The notes under the pieces: model-generated
Database searches by the model: none
What the model was told of the DNA's origin: nothing
Seen by the model: the letters and a program-made list of their open reading frames with translations, nothing else
Shown: piece by piece, positions 1 to 9,119 of the stretch
How positions within the stretch are numbered: the first letter of the stretch is position 1
Layout of the letters: each line of letters opens with the position of its first letter
Made by a program: the position numbers and the translations under genes
Source of the DNA: Robinsoniella peoriensis
Lineage (GTDB): Bacteria > Bacillota > Clostridia > Lachnospirales > Lachnospiraceae
DNA length: 64,000 nt
NCBI RefSeq assembly: GCF_000797495.1
Contig: NZ_JTGN01000004.1
Location: 186,001-250,000, forward strand
Reading direction: 5' to 3'

Positions 1-227
1 TTATCCTGATTTGTTCCTGCCTGGAGACTGCTTTGTTTTTCTGCTCCTGCATTTGTTTCTTTTGTTCCTAATGTGACATTTTCCTGATATGTTCCCTGAT
101 TCTCACTCTCTCCTGTCCCACGAGCGTATATCATCACCAGGCAGCCACTGAACAGCAAAACTTCTGCTCCTATGACAAGTGCAATCTTAGTAAGCCTTTT
201 GGTAAATTTATTTTTCTTCTTCATCAT
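1..227 (-). CDS. Membrane-anchored or exported protein, N-terminus only
   Basis: This reading frame is cut by the left window edge; about 75 N-terminal residues are visible. It opens with a very basic stretch (MMKKKNKFTKRLTK) and a hydrophobic segment at about residues 15-34, which is a signal peptide or single membrane anchor. A Ser/Thr/Gln/Glu/Gly-rich low-complexity stretch of extracytoplasmic linker type follows. The start is the first of two adjacent ATGs. It reads in the same direction as the glycogen phosphorylase gene 84 bases upstream, and I see no clear terminator between them. The family cannot be named from this fragment. Confidence 0.6.
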   Translation of the reverse strand, partial: MMKKKNKFTKRLTKIALVIGAEVLLFSGCLVMIYARGTGESENQGTYQENVTLGTKETNAGAEKQSSLQAGTNQD

Positions 228-310
228 AATTTCTATAATACCACAATTTTCTAAAATGTGGTATCTATTTTTGTAAAAAAAGTATGAACTTTTGTGATGT
301 CCAAACTATT

Positions 311-2572
311 TTACAATTTCCAGATCTCCTCATTATATTGCCTGATCGTCCTGTCAGATGAAAAATAGCCTGCTTCGCTGATATTTACCAGCATCTTTTT
401 AGCCCATGCCATTCTATCTTCATAATCCGTAAACGCTTTATCTTTTGTCTCAATATAATCATTGATATCCAGAAGTGTCATAAACCAGTCTTTATGAATC
501 AATTCCTGATGAAATCTGCTTAAGTTTTCTTCACAGCCAATCTTTATCATCTCTTTGCTCACAATAAAATCCACCATTTCTCTGATGGCTGCATCGGTAT
601 CATAGAGATCTTTTGATACATAATCGGCTTTCTCGTAATGGGCAATGACTTCTTCACTTGATTTTCCAAAAATATAAATATTGTCATCACCAACCAGCTG
701 GTGAATTTCCACATTAGCCCCATCTTCAGTACCAAGGGTTACGGCTCCATTTAACATGAATTTCATATTTCCGGTTCCGCTGGCTTCCTTGGACGCCAGT
801 GATATCTGTTCAGATACATCGCAGGCCGGAATCAGTTTAGACGCTTTGGTTACATTATAGTTTTCCACCATTACCACGTTTAAGTATGGTCGAACACTGG
901 CATCCCTGGAAATCATTTCCTGAAGGCATAAAATAAGGTGAATAATATCTTTTGCTATCACATATGCCGGAGCAGCTTTTGCACCAAAGATCATGGTAAT
1001 CGGTCTCTTTGGAAGTTTTCCTCCCTTTATTTCCAGATATTTGTGAATAATATAAAGTGCATTCATCTGCTGTCTTTTATACTCGTGCAGACGTTTGATC
1101 TGAATATCATAGATGGAATATTCATCAATTTCTATCCCCTGAGTTTCTTTCAGATACTCCTTTAATGCTGCTTTGTCTTTGTTTTTAATCTCCAGAAGGC
1201 TTTTTAAAACTTTTTCATCTTCTGCAAATTTGCGTAATTCTTTCAGACAGTCCGCATCCTCTTTAAAGCCTTCTCCGATAAGTCCGCTAATCAGTTCTGT
1301 CAATTCCGGATTACAATGCATCAGCCAGCGGCGGAATGTAATTCCATTTGTCTTATTATTAAATTTTTCAGGATAAATATCATAAAAATGCTTCAATTCA
1401 GATTCTTTTAAAATCTGTGTATGAAGAGCCGCAACCCCATTTACGCTGAAACCATAATGAATATCCATATGTGCCATGTGTATGCGGTTGTCTTTGTCAA
1501 TAATTGCTACTTTTTCATCCGTATATTTTTCTTTGATTCTTCTGTCCAGTTCATCTATAATCGGAAGCAGATGTGGTACGGCTTTTTCCAGATAGTATCT
1601 TGGCCATTTTTCCAGAGCCTCAGCCAGAATCGTATGATTGGTATATGCACACGTTTTGCTGACAATGCAGATGGCTTCATCCATTGAGATCCCTTCTTTT
1701 ATTAACAGGCGGATCAATTCCGGAATTACCATAGAAGGATGGGTATCATTTATCTGAACCACTGCGTGTTTGTATAAATCATGAAGGCTGTAGCCATTAT
1801 CCCTGCATTCCCGGATAATCAGCTGTGCTGCATTACTGACCATAAAATACTGCTGGTAAATACGAAGCAGCTGTCCCTTTTCATCACTGTCATCCGGATA
1901 CAGAAACAACGTCAGATTGTGAAGGATATCATTTTTATCAAAATGAATCCCCTCTTCTACAATGGATTCATCCACTATGTCGATATCAAATAAATGCAGT
2001 TTATTAGCGTGGTTATGATATCCGGTAACGTCAATATCATAAAGGCTGGAAATCAGCTTAAATCCTTTGAACGGAACTTCAAAATGCGTATCTGTCTTTG
2101 TCAGCCAGCTTTGCTCTGTAATCCAGGGATTTGTCAATTCTTTTTGCTTATTATTTTCAAAAATCTGGCGGAACAGTCCATAATGGTAATTCAGTCCGAT
2201 TCCATCGCCATTTAAGCCAAGGGTTGCAATCGAGTCTAAAAAGCAGGCAGCCAGTCTGCCCAGTCCGCCATTTCCAAGGGAAGGTTCCAGTTCTGCTTCT
2301 TCTATCTGTGTCAGATCTTTTTTATTTTTGCAAAGAATCTCTTTTACCTGGTCATACAGCCCCAGATTAATCAGGTTGTTGGATAAAAGCTTTCCAATTA
2401 AAAATTCTGCTGATATATAATACAGTTTCTTTTCCCCACTGTTTTTACCTGATTTTTTTATGTGATTCTTCGTAAGTTGTAAGAGTCCAAGATAAATTTC
2501 TTCATCAGAGCATTCTGCAATTGTCTTTTGAAATTTTTCTTCCAGGTATCCGTTTAATTCTTTTTCTAACAT
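311..2572 (-). CDS. glgP: Glycogen/starch/maltodextrin phosphorylase
   Basis: This is a 753-residue cytoplasmic GT35 phosphorylase that releases glucose-1-phosphate from alpha-1,4-glucans using pyridoxal phosphate. Recognisable stretches are [14 protein letters not shown] near residue 100, [14 protein letters not shown], and the cofactor-lysine signature [16 protein letters not shown] followed by TEDGANVEI. Length fits the shorter bacterial phosphorylases. I start at the ATG at 2572 because AGGAGG lies 6-7 bases upstream; an in-frame upstream ATG adds 14 residues but has no such site. A consensus promoter (2653-2681) and repeated CGAAA motifs near its start point suggest control by the divergent LacI-type regulator. 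Whether glycogen or maltodextrin is the substrate cannot be decided here. Confidence 0.95.
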   Translation of the reverse strand: MLEKELNGYLEEKFQKTIAECSDEEIYLGLLQLTKNHIKKSGKNSGEKKLYYISAEFLIGKLLSNNLINLGLYDQVKEILCKNKKDLTQIEEAELEPSLGNGGLGRLAACFLDSIATLGLNGDGIGLNYHYGLFRQIFENNKQKELTNPWITEQSWLTKTDTHFEVPFKGFKLISSLYDIDVTGYHNHANKLHLFDIDIVDESIVEEGIHFDKNDILHNLTLFLYPDDSDEKGQLLRIYQQYFMVSNAAQLIIRECRDNGYSLHDLYKHAVVQINDTHPSMVIPELIRLLIKEGISMDEAICIVSKTCAYTNHTILAEALEKWPRYYLEKAVPHLLPIIDELDRRIKEKYTDEKVAIIDKDNRIHMAHMDIHYGFSVNGVAALHTQILKESELKHFYDIYPEKFNNKTNGITFRRWLMHCNPELTELISGLIGEGFKEDADCLKELRKFAEDEKVLKSLLEIKNKDKAALKEYLKETQGIEIDEYSIYDIQIKRLHEYKRQQMNALYIIHKYLEIKGGKLPKRPITMIFGAKAAPAYVIAKDIIHLILCLQEMISRDASVRPYLNVVMVENYNVTKASKLIPACDVSEQISLASKEASGTGNMKFMLNGAVTLGTEDGANVEIHQLVGDDNIYIFGKSSEEVIAHYEKADYVSKDLYDTDAAIREMVDFIVSKEMIKIGCEENLSRFHQELIHKDWFMTLLDINDYIETKDKAFTDYEDRMAWAKKMLVNISEAGYFSSDRTIRQYNEEIWKL

Positions 2573-2619
2573 TCTATTACCTCCTGATTCATAAATGGCT
2601 CTCGTAATTTTCATATTAT

Positions 2620-2710
2620 TTTTTTCGAAACTTTTCGAAACTTTTCATTGCCATATTATCATTTTTATGGTATATTGTCAATATAATTTTCGAACTGCCA
2701 GAAAGTTCGT
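2620..2710 (-). promoter_or_regulatory. glgP promoter with candidate LacI-family operators
   Basis: On the minus strand a TTGACA box (2676-2681) and a TAATAT box (2653-2658) are separated by 17 bases. Just downstream, over the expected start point, the 10-mer TTTTCGAAAC occurs twice in tandem (plus strand 2622-2641). The -35 box lies inside a perfect inverted repeat TATATTG-T-CAATATA (2671-2685). A second inverted repeat, CGAACT-N7-AGTTCG (2691-2709), precedes the divergent regulator gene. These are good candidates for binding sites of the adjacent LacI-type protein. Confidence 0.6.
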
Positions 2711-2727
2711 TACTCGGAGGAAATCTT

Positions 2728-3723
2728 ATGGCGACAATTAAAGATATAGCAAAAAAATTAGGCATCTCACCCGCCACCGTTTCCAAAGGCCTGAACGGTG
2801 CAAGCGACATTAGTGAAAAAATGCGTCAGTCCGTACTGGACGCCGCGGTGGAACTGGGATATAAACCAAAATCCCTGCAGGGCAAAGTAATGCGCAAAAT
2901 CTGCATTATGGTTGAAGATATGAACTATGAAAATGTAGACCAGTTTGGTTATGAAATTATCTCCGGCTTTGAACAGGCCGCAGTCCGCAACGACTATGAG
3001 GTTACGATTGTTCCCACCAACCTTTCTATGCAGACCCGTGAGAAATATGATACCTTTATGTTAAAAAATGGCTATTCAGGAGCATTTCTTCTTGGTTTCC
3101 GCCTTCACGATGACTATTTAAAACAGCTGAACCATACCAAAGTTCCTACGGCGCTTTTAGATAATTACATTGAAGACAATCCCTGGGTAGGATATGTAGG
3201 TACCGATAATTTTGAAGGCATGAAAGGTGTGGTTAACCATCTAGCCGCAAAAGGGCACAAACGGATCGCCATGCTCTGCGGTAACCAGGATTCTATGATT
3301 ACGGAACGCCGTCTGAATGCGTACAAACATTTTCTGTGGGTAAATAAAATAGATCTTGATTTAGACCTGATTGCTTATGGTGATTACCATGTAGACTGCG
3401 CTCCCTTATATGTACCTCATTTTCTGGAAAAAGGAGCAACTGCGATTATCTGCGCCAGTGATTTTATTGCATCCGGCGTAATTAAACAACTTTATAATAT
3501 GGGGAAAAAGGTTCCCGAGGACATCAGTGTTACCGGATATGATGACCTTCCCCTGGCCAGATATCTGACCCCGGCATTGACTACGGTCCGCCAAAACCGG
3601 GTAGATCTTGGTAAAAGTGCATTTATTCTTGTGGATAGCCTGATCAAAGGTGTTCCCATCAGCCGGATTGAAATGCGCCCTGCCTTCGTTGAACGTGATT
3701 CCACTTGCTATATCATGCATTAA
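2728..3723 (+). CDS. LacI/GalR family transcriptional regulator
   Basis: This 331-residue protein has a LacI helix-turn-helix at residues 1-50 (ATIKDIAKKLGISPATVSKG, then a hinge-like LDAAVELGYKP) and a periplasmic-binding-protein-like sensor from about 60 to 330. Sensor hallmarks include VGTDNFEGM, AAKGHKRIAMLCG and DISVTGYDDLPLARYLTPALTTV. A GGAGG site lies 7 bases before the ATG. It is transcribed divergently from glgP, so it probably regulates glycogen or maltodextrin use and its own expression. The effector is unknown. Confidence 0.92.
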   Translation: MATIKDIAKKLGISPATVSKGLNGASDISEKMRQSVLDAAVELGYKPKSLQGKVMRKICIMVEDMNYENVDQFGYEIISGFEQAAVRNDYEVTIVPTNLSMQTREKYDTFMLKNGYSGAFLLGFRLHDDYLKQLNHTKVPTALLDNYIEDNPWVGYVGTDNFEGMKGVVNHLAAKGHKRIAMLCGNQDSMITERRLNAYKHFLWVNKIDLDLDLIAYGDYHVDCAPLYVPHFLEKGATAIICASDFIASGVIKQLYNMGKKVPEDISVTGYDDLPLARYLTPALTTVRQNRVDLGKSAFILVDSLIKGVPISRIEMRPAFVERDSTCYIMH

Positions 3724-3726
3724 TTA

Positions 3727-4506
3727 TTAAATACGGTAACAGTGGTTCAAAGGTCCCGCGCCCTGTCCCAAATCCAGATTTGCCCGGATAGCACCGGATA
3801 GATACTCCTTCGCGCGCCTCAGGCTGCCTTCCATATTATATCCTTTTGCCAGCTGGCAGGCAATTGCAGATGACAGAGTACAGCCAGTTCCATGGGTGTT
3901 CGGATTATCCATATGCTTTTCGTAAAACCAGGTTGCTTTTCCATTTTCATACAAAAGGTCATTGGCAGTCTCTTTTTGATGCCCGCCCTTAATCAGCACG
4001 GCACCATCATAGAAACCGGAGATCACCCTGGCTGCTGTCTCCATATCGCCTGGACTTTCTATTTTCATCTGACTCATCACTTCTGCTTCCGGTATATTCG
4101 GTGTAACCAGAGCAGCCAGCGGCAATAATTTTTTCATGAACGCATCTCTTGCCTCTTTTTCTAATAACGTTCTGCCGCTGGTTGAGACCATAACCGGATC
4201 CAGAACAATACGAAATGCTCCATATTCCGCAAGTTTTCCTGCTGCAGACTGAATCAGTCCGGCATCCGGAATCATTCCGATTTTAACCGCATCCGGAAAA
4301 ATATCCCGGAATATGCAGTCCAGCTGCTGTTCTAAAAATTGGGGTGTACATTTTTCTATTCCAAATACCCCCATCGTATTTTGTGCCGTCAACGCTGTAA
4401 CAGCGCTCATGGCATACATTCCATGTACTGTGATTGTTTTAATATCTGCCTGTATCCCCGCTCCGCCACTGCAGTCCGAACCTGCTATTGTAAGTATTTT
4501 CTTCAT
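3727..4506 (-). CDS. thiD: Hydroxymethylpyrimidine/phosphomethylpyrimidine kinase
   Basis: This 259-residue ribokinase-fold enzyme phosphorylates HMP and HMP-phosphate to the pyrophosphate used for thiamine synthesis. The N-terminus KKILTIAGSDCSGGAGIQAD is the ThiD substrate-binding signature. LDPVMVSTSG and a C-terminal NTHGTGCTLSSAIAC anion hole are present. Length matches the family. It follows thiE and a HAD gene on the same strand but is separated from them by a roughly 160-bp palindromic repeat, so co-transcription is possible but not certain. Its stop lies 3 bases from the stop of the convergent LacI gene. Confidence 0.95.
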   Translation of the reverse strand: MKKILTIAGSDCSGGAGIQADIKTITVHGMYAMSAVTALTAQNTMGVFGIEKCTPQFLEQQLDCIFRDIFPDAVKIGMIPDAGLIQSAAGKLAEYGAFRIVLDPVMVSTSGRTLLEKEARDAFMKKLLPLAALVTPNIPEAEVMSQMKIESPGDMETAARVISGFYDGAVLIKGGHQKETANDLLYENGKATWFYEKHMDNPNTHGTGCTLSSAIACQLAKGYNMEGSLRRAKEYLSGAIRANLDLGQGAGPLNHCYRI

Positions 4507-4598
4507 TTTGTTGTCCTCTGTCCATTATATATTTTCATTGCTGCACTGCCCACTTCCAGATTTCCTGTCTCCTTGGGAAACCCGGGTCCATATTCTCC

Positions 4599-4760
4599 AG
4601 AGCGTGTCTGATAATTGCTTTCTGACAGCTGCGCGTCACAGTTTGTGGGAGATTTGTCCCGGATGAAGGGCACATAGCGGGCTACGTAACCTGAATTCGG
4701 GGCAAATATGCCGCAAAGTGGGGCGTGCAGATGGCGGGAATGAATTCTAAGACACGCTCC
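4599..4760. repeat. Long palindromic intergenic element, family A copy 1
   Basis: About 162 bp running from AGAGCGTGTCT to AGACACGCTCC, with the two halves complementary along nearly their whole length (apex CATAGCGGGCTACG). It begins 3-4 bases after the HAD gene stop. It closely matches copies at 19825-19990 and 58666-58831 and a deleted copy at 6963-7060. There is no coding capacity; it resembles a MITE- or REP-like mobile hairpin. Confidence 0.85.
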
Positions 4761-4763
4761 AGG

Positions 4764-5420
4764 TCATCCTGAAATAAATTCTCCCATAGATACTGCTGAA
4801 ATATCTGCCAGCCCTGTAATCTCTTCCCAATCCTTTTTGGAACTTTCATCATAGAGAGCCGCCACCGGAAATCCCGCCTGTTTTGCAGTCTTAACTGCAT
4901 GAAGAACGTCTTCAAAAACAAACGTCTTTTCCTTACTCGTTCCCAGTTCTGAGAGCGCCGCTTCATAGATATCAGGCCGTTCTTTCCCCGCCCCTACTTT
5001 TCTGCAGGTAAATATTTCCTTAAAATATTTCAGAAGATCTAATCGTTTCAGACAAGTTTTCACCAACGGCTCATCCGTCGCCGTTGCTACACACATGGGA
5101 ACCCCCTTTTTTCTCAGGCTCTCCAAAAACTCTTTTACAAATGGCTTCCCCTGAATTTTCCCCTGATAATTCTCCTGCACCATTAGATTCACTTCATCCA
5201 TCATTGTCTTAATATCTTCCTGGAACTGATATTGCTCCTTTATATATCGGGCTGATTCCTCAAAGCTCATATCTTTTATAACTTCATCCAGATCCGGAGC
5301 AGGTACTTTCCCTTTCTTTTTCACATAAATACTGCCCATATTTTCCCACATGGCCATGGAATCCAGTAGTGTTCCATCCATATCAAAAATAGCTCCTTCG
5401 ATTTCTCCTAATCTGCCCAT
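4764..5420 (-). CDS. HAD family phosphatase in the thiamine operon
   Basis: This 218-residue haloacid-dehalogenase hydrolase resembles beta-phosphoglucomutase/phosphatases. Motif I is AIFDMDGTLLDS (residues 12-23, nucleophile Asp followed two residues on by the acid/base Asp). Motif II is the Thr in CVATATDEP, a conserved Lys follows, and motif IV is FVFEDVLHAVKTAKQAG. The cap domain is the helical insertion at about residues 25-95. Its start overlaps the thiE stop by 13 bases, so the two are translationally coupled under the TPP riboswitch. I infer that it may dephosphorylate thiamine phosphate or an HMP phosphate, but HAD substrates cannot be read from sequence. Confidence 0.88.
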   Translation of the reverse strand: MGRLGEIEGAIFDMDGTLLDSMAMWENMGSIYVKKKGKVPAPDLDEVIKDMSFEESARYIKEQYQFQEDIKTMMDEVNLMVQENYQGKIQGKPFVKEFLESLRKKGVPMCVATATDEPLVKTCLKRLDLLKYFKEIFTCRKVGAGKERPDIYEAALSELGTSKEKTFVFEDVLHAVKTAKQAGFPVAALYDESSKKDWEEITGLADISAVSMGEFISG

Positions 5421-6052
5421 AGATTTTCTTCCACCTCTTTTTTCAGACTTTTCACCGCCCCGGTAATGTCCTCGCTTGCAAATATCGCTGATACCACAGC
5501 GACTCCGGCAGCTTTACAGTTCCGAAGTTCCCTGATCTTCTCTTTTGTAATGCCGCCGATCACCACAACCGGAATCGGCACTGCTTCACAGATCTCCCGG
5601 ATTGTCTCTTTTGTAATCACTTCCGTATCGTCTTTGGTAGATGTGGGAAATGCAGCCCCTACTCCAAGATAATCCGCGCCCTGCTCCCATGCGCTTTTCG
5701 CCTGTTCTAATGTTCTGGCGGTGACCCCAAGTATTTTATCTTCTCCTAGAAGTTCTCTTGCTCTTTTGGGCGGCATGTCTTTTTGTCCGATATGTACACC
5801 GTCTGCACCGCAGGCAATTGCCATTTCAACATCATCGTCAATTAAAAAAGGCACCTGATGACGCTTTGCAATCTCACCTATGCGCTTCGCTTCTTCCAGA
5901 AGTTCGTCCTTTTCCATATGTTTTTCCCTGAGCTGTAAAAAAGTAACCCCGGCAGCCAGCGCTTCCTCTATCTGTTCTTCCAGCGACTGCTCTCCCACCC
6001 ATTTACGGTCTGTTACTGCATACAGTTTCAGATCTCTTCCACTAACTTTCAT
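5408..6052 (-). CDS. thiE: Thiamine-phosphate synthase
   Basis: This 214-residue TIM-barrel enzyme joins HMP pyrophosphate and hydroxyethylthiazole phosphate to make thiamine monophosphate. Signatures are LYAVTDRKWV, TFLQLREKHM, VPFLIDDDVEMAIACGADGV with HIGQKD, GVTARTLEQAKSAWEQGADY, GVGAAFPTSTK and PVVVIGGI. The ATG at 6052 is preferred because GGAG lies about 9 bases upstream; longer in-frame versions would run into the riboswitch terminator. It is the first gene after the TPP riboswitch and overlaps the HAD gene. Confidence 0.95.
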   Translation of the reverse strand: MKVSGRDLKLYAVTDRKWVGEQSLEEQIEEALAAGVTFLQLREKHMEKDELLEEAKRIGEIAKRHQVPFLIDDDVEMAIACGADGVHIGQKDMPPKRARELLGEDKILGVTARTLEQAKSAWEQGADYLGVGAAFPTSTKDDTEVITKETIREICEAVPIPVVVIGGITKEKIRELRNCKAAGVAVVSAIFASEDITGAVKSLKKEVEENLWAD

Positions 6053-6129
6053 AATCGGTATCTCCTTATTTCTTCTTATATTAACCACATGAATCATAGA
6101 ATCCATGATACATCTGCAAATAATCCTGC

Positions 6130-6165
6130 AAAATAAAAGAAGTCCTGCAGGAAGATGCAAGACTT
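6130..6165 (-). terminator. Riboswitch expression-platform terminator
   Basis: On the minus strand a 10-bp stem (AAGTCTTGCA / TGCAGGACTT with one G-U pair) and a 6-base loop are followed by CTTTTATTTT. It sits 3 bases after the TPP aptamer and about 80 bases before thiE, the usual place for ligand-induced premature termination. Confidence 0.85.
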
Positions 6166-6167
6166 GT

Positions 6168-6259
6168 CCCTGATACTATTTCCTAAAATCAGGTCACCGG
6201 TCGAAGTTCATAACTTCCTCTCAGCCTGTCATACAAGCTCCCTGGATATCGTATCAAGG
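6168..6259 (-). promoter_or_regulatory. TPP riboswitch (THI element)
   Basis: The minus strand carries the THI-box core: CAGGCTGAGA followed by GACCGGTGACCTGATTT. It is closed by a 9-bp P1 stem pairing CCTTGATAC (6251-6259) with GTATCAGGG (6168-6176). The aptamer is about 92 nt and is directly followed by an intrinsic terminator. High thiamine pyrophosphate would be expected to stop transcription of thiE, the HAD gene and possibly thiD. Confidence 0.92.
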
Positions 6260-6367
6260 TTTCATTTGTTACCATATTTAATTAGTTTATCATAGGATTT
6301 CGAGAGCGTCAAATTATATCCTAAATTTTTACTTTAGAGCTACAGCGAATAATTTTATCATAAATTT

Positions 6368-6713
6368 GGGTTTAGCTGAGGAATGACGCTTTGTAGATGT
6401 AGGTAGTGTACGGAAAGATGGGTGTGGAAAACTGGCATGGGCTCCGTCAGCTGGCCGCAGAACTGGTATTTTCTAACCTTTCCGAAGCGCTTTTTGGCAG
6501 CACGCGGGTATTCACCGAGAAATCCTGATGCATTTCTCGGTTCAGTACCCGCTTAGTATCCGATGGGAGCCAGTCGAATACTATCCGCCAAAAAACACTT
6601 CGAAAAGGTAAGTAAAATACTCAGCTCTGCTCTACGCTTCCTCCGCCCATACCAGTTTCCCACACCCATCTTTCCGAGATAGCATTCGTTGATACAAAGC
6701 TGGTTTTCTCAGC
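6368..6713. repeat. Large palindromic element, family B
   Basis: About 346 bp built as one imperfect palindrome. The outer arm GGAAAGATGGGTGTGG (6412-6427) pairs with its complement at 6660-6675. Middle arms CCGAAGCGCTTTTTGGC and GCCAAAAAACACTTCG follow. The apex is a hairpin with CCGAGAAAT / ATTTCTCGG inside CGGGTA / TACCCG (about 6507-6553). No convincing gene lies in it. A decayed relative lies at 43698-43815. Confidence 0.8.
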
Positions 6714-6949
6714 CGGTTGGAACCCCTGGGCTGTTACGGGCTGTTCTTTATTGGATGCTGCGCAGTATGGTTCGGCTGTTTGCGTAAAAGAAGATGGAAG
6801 TTTGCTCCTTTTTCTGGTTAGAGAATGAAAAACAAATTCCGTTCTCAAGATCAGTTGCTTTACGTCAATCGCGTCCGGCATGCCACAACCCCGGGGGTGC
6901 ATCATGCTGAGAAAACCAGCTTTGTATCAACGAATGCTATCTCGGAAAG
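6670..6949. repeat. Perfect 44-bp inverted repeat flanking a 192-bp spacer
   Basis: Arms 6670-6713 and 6906-6949 are exact reverse complements over 44 bases. Pairing continues imperfectly inward (CCCCTGGG against CCCCGGGG). The left arm is also the right arm of the family B palindrome, so two large hairpins share one arm. Short open frames inside the spacer have no recognisable product. Confidence 0.9.
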
Positions 6950-6962
6950 AGAAGGGGGCGGA

Positions 6963-7060
6963 CCAGAGCTTATCTGATAATTGCTTAACCTGCATTCAGG
7001 GCAAATATGCCGCAAAGTGGGGTGTGCAGATGGCGGGAATGAATTTTAAGACACGTCCTG
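6963..7060. repeat. Family A palindromic element, internally deleted copy
   Basis: Both ends of the family A element are kept (AGAGCTTATCTGATAATTGC at one side, GGCGGGAATGAATTTTAAGA at the other), but about 65 bp of the left-centre are missing. It lies about 25 bases after the stop codon of the next minus-strand gene, the same placement as the full copies. Confidence 0.75.
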
Positions 7061-7084
7061 GTGAATTTCAAAGCACTGCATTTA

Positions 7085-8077
7085 TTAGCGCCTCCTGATT
7101 AAAAATCCATACACGACAAAATCTTCTCCCCACTTTCCGGTGACTTCATACACATACCCGGCTTCTCCTTTTGGGATCATCCATATTTTGTCTCTTCTTG
7201 TGTCCAATACCGGCTCACCGGGTTTAGCCTGGTCCTGTCCTCTGTCTTCTGCCTTCCATCTTTGGACAATTATTTCCTCCGGGTCTTTACTGAAAACAAG
7301 TTTTAGTTCCTGGGTATCTACGGAAATTTCGACTTCTTCCAGATTCTCATATTGAATTGCCGGTTTACTATCTGCTTTTTCAACATTTTCCGTTCCATCT
7401 TCATTGGTAACCGTCCACTCATAAGCCCTGTAGGAAATATTGGAAGAGGCTTCCATTCCCTCCGCCGGAATGTATTGAATCTGCAGCCCCGGCTTCTCAT
7501 TTGGATCCGGCTCACAATAAAAATTCTTTGCCTGTTCCAGATTGGCAGCAGCATCTGCCTCACTGCCTTCCTTTACGACCTGCATTTTTATAACCCTGTC
7601 GCAAACCATGGGATAAGATTCCATCATACCTCCTGTATAATAGATATCTACAATATTCCCTGTCTTAAGTTCCTCAAAAGAAATCTGTTCCCCATTCAGG
7701 TTATGGATTTCATTCTCATCTGTCATGACCAGACTAAATAAGGAATTACTTTCTACATCTGCAAAATAATAAGCACTTTCACTAAGCTGCAAATACATGC
7801 CTCGTATCTTTGCCGGTTCACGAGGGACCGCCTCCAGGTCATCATCATCTTCGTCTTCTTTCTCTTCCGGTAAAATCCCCAGCACGGTCTGTGGTTCCTG
7901 ATCCGGATCACCTTTTCCCGGCTCATATCCCGGCATAATCTGAGCAATCACCCCTATTCTTTCCTTTTTAACCTCTTCCTGCTTTTTTTCACATCCATTC
8001 ATCCATAATCCGATGCCAATTACCAATACGAATGCCCACACCGCCATACGAACGATCTTCTTACAAGTCTTTTTCAT
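7085..8077 (-). CDS. Membrane-anchored exported protein of unknown function
   Basis: This protein has 330 residues. The N-terminus is basic and then hydrophobic (KKIVRMAVWAFVLVIGIGLW, about residues 7-26), ending MNGCEKK; the cysteine resembles a lipoprotein site but the box is poor, so it may be a signal anchor. A highly charged Glu/Asp/Lys linker with an EDEDDDD run follows, then a mostly beta extracytoplasmic region. The ATG at 8077 has a GGGGGAA site; the longer in-frame extension has none. No family is recognised. It is monocistronic, bounded by a 26-bp hairpin upstream and repeat elements downstream. Confidence 0.75.
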   Translation of the reverse strand: MKKTCKKIVRMAVWAFVLVIGIGLWMNGCEKKQEEVKKERIGVIAQIMPGYEPGKGDPDQEPQTVLGILPEEKEDEDDDDLEAVPREPAKIRGMYLQLSESAYYFADVESNSLFSLVMTDENEIHNLNGEQISFEELKTGNIVDIYYTGGMMESYPMVCDRVIKMQVVKEGSEADAAANLEQAKNFYCEPDPNEKPGLQIQYIPAEGMEASSNISYRAYEWTVTNEDGTENVEKADSKPAIQYENLEEVEISVDTQELKLVFSKDPEEIIVQRWKAEDRGQDQAKPGEPVLDTRRDKIWMIPKGEAGYVYEVTGKWGEDFVVYGFLIRRR

Positions 8078-8197
8078 TGTTCTTCCCCCTTGTTTGAATT
8101 TGTATTTAAAACACAAAACTTTTGTTTTATAAATAAGTGTATAAATTTTCCTCTTCTGTTGCATGGTTTATTAAAAAGATTCACTCCAGCAAAATAA

Positions 8198-8262
8198 ATA
8201 CGGATATAGTAAAAAGGTATTGCATTTTATTTAAACGCAATACCTTTTTACTATATCCGTAT
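8198..8262 (-). terminator. Perfect 26-bp stem-loop after the isomerase gene
   Basis: Arms 8198-8223 and 8237-8262 are exact reverse complements with a 13-base loop. It lies about 90 bases after the isomerase stop and 120 bases before the next gene. Tandem copies of TTATTCTCTACT lie beside it (about 8266-8293). It is most likely a terminator, possibly acting on both strands, although the stem is unusually long and the flanking T-run is modest. Confidence 0.6.
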
Positions 8263-8348
8263 ACCTTATTCTCTACTTTATTCTCTACTTTATATTCCAT
8301 TTATTATAAAATCTATTCTAAAATTTATTATATTTTGACTTGCTGGCA

Positions 8349-9026
8349 CTATGCCTTTGGATATTCCGTACAAAGTAATCTGTAGGCAGGTTCATCTTCG
8401 TCGATTGTTGGGAATCTGCCAATCGGATCGTAGAAACGATTGTCATTTTCATCATCGTTGCACATAGATACTTCTCCCAGCAGCACGGCGCCTGTTCCTT
8501 CTTCTACATTGAAATCATGATACATATATGGATAAATGGTAATACTTTCTCCCGGAGTCAGGCGAACCTGGGTTCCGGCAGGTACTTTAAATTCTCTTCC
8601 ATCGCAGTTGACTGTAACATCCGTATCTGCAAATGCTCCGTCTTCCGTTGAATTATAAACACGGATCAGGACATTTCCGCCGCCGCGGTTGATAATATCT
8701 TCCATCTTATTCCAGTGGAAATGCATAGGAGCCATCTGGCCTTCATTTACCATCAGAAGCTTTTCTGCGTAGGTTTTCGTATACTTATCATTTTTTAAAT
8801 TACCGTTACGGATAGTGATTAAAGCAAAGCCTACTTCATCAAATTTTCCGAGTCCGTAATCTGTAATATCCCATCCCAGCATATTGTCGCGGATTTCATC
8901 GTATTCCGCTCCTTTATCTTTCCATTCTTCTGCTGTCCATTTGCAAAATGGCGGGACTTCAAAACCATGTTCTTTGATTAATGCTTCCATGTCTTTAATA
9001 ACTGCATTGATTTTTGATCGTTTCAT
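8349..9026 (-). CDS. D-lyxose/D-mannose isomerase family protein
   Basis: This 225-residue cupin matches the D-lyxose ketol-isomerase family (EC 5.3.1.15), which interconverts D-lyxose with D-xylulose and, in characterised members, D-mannose with D-fructose. Metal ligands are visible in APMHFHWNKMEDIINRGGG (two His and the Glu side) and IYPYMYHDF (His). Other family stretches are KWTAEEW, MLGWDITDYGLG and YDPIGRFP. Length is typical. It lies 93 bases after the PfkB kinase gene in the same direction, forming a probable two-gene operon under ROK control. The mannose role is an inference from the nearby mannosidases. Confidence 0.9.
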   Translation of the reverse strand: MKRSKINAVIKDMEALIKEHGFEVPPFCKWTAEEWKDKGAEYDEIRDNMLGWDITDYGLGKFDEVGFALITIRNGNLKNDKYTKTYAEKLLMVNEGQMAPMHFHWNKMEDIINRGGGNVLIRVYNSTEDGAFADTDVTVNCDGREFKVPAGTQVRLTPGESITIYPYMYHDFNVEEGTGAVLLGEVSMCNDDENDNRFYDPIGRFPTIDEDEPAYRLLCTEYPKA

Positions 9027-9119
9027 ATTCTGCCTTCTCCTTATACTTATCCGCGGATCATTTCCGCTATTTATTTTGTTACCAAATGTGTCAAACCCCT
9101 CTAACAGATCATTTTAATA

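Noticed and set aside
4599..4760. Family A repeats as CRISPR or as an insertion sequence
   Set aside because: Copies are dispersed, 166 bp long, self-complementary and carry no spacers or transposase frame.
6621..7098. Two short open frames (about 94 and 72 codons) in the palindrome field
   Set aside because: They are read out of inverted-repeat sequence, lack ribosome binding sites and show no family features.
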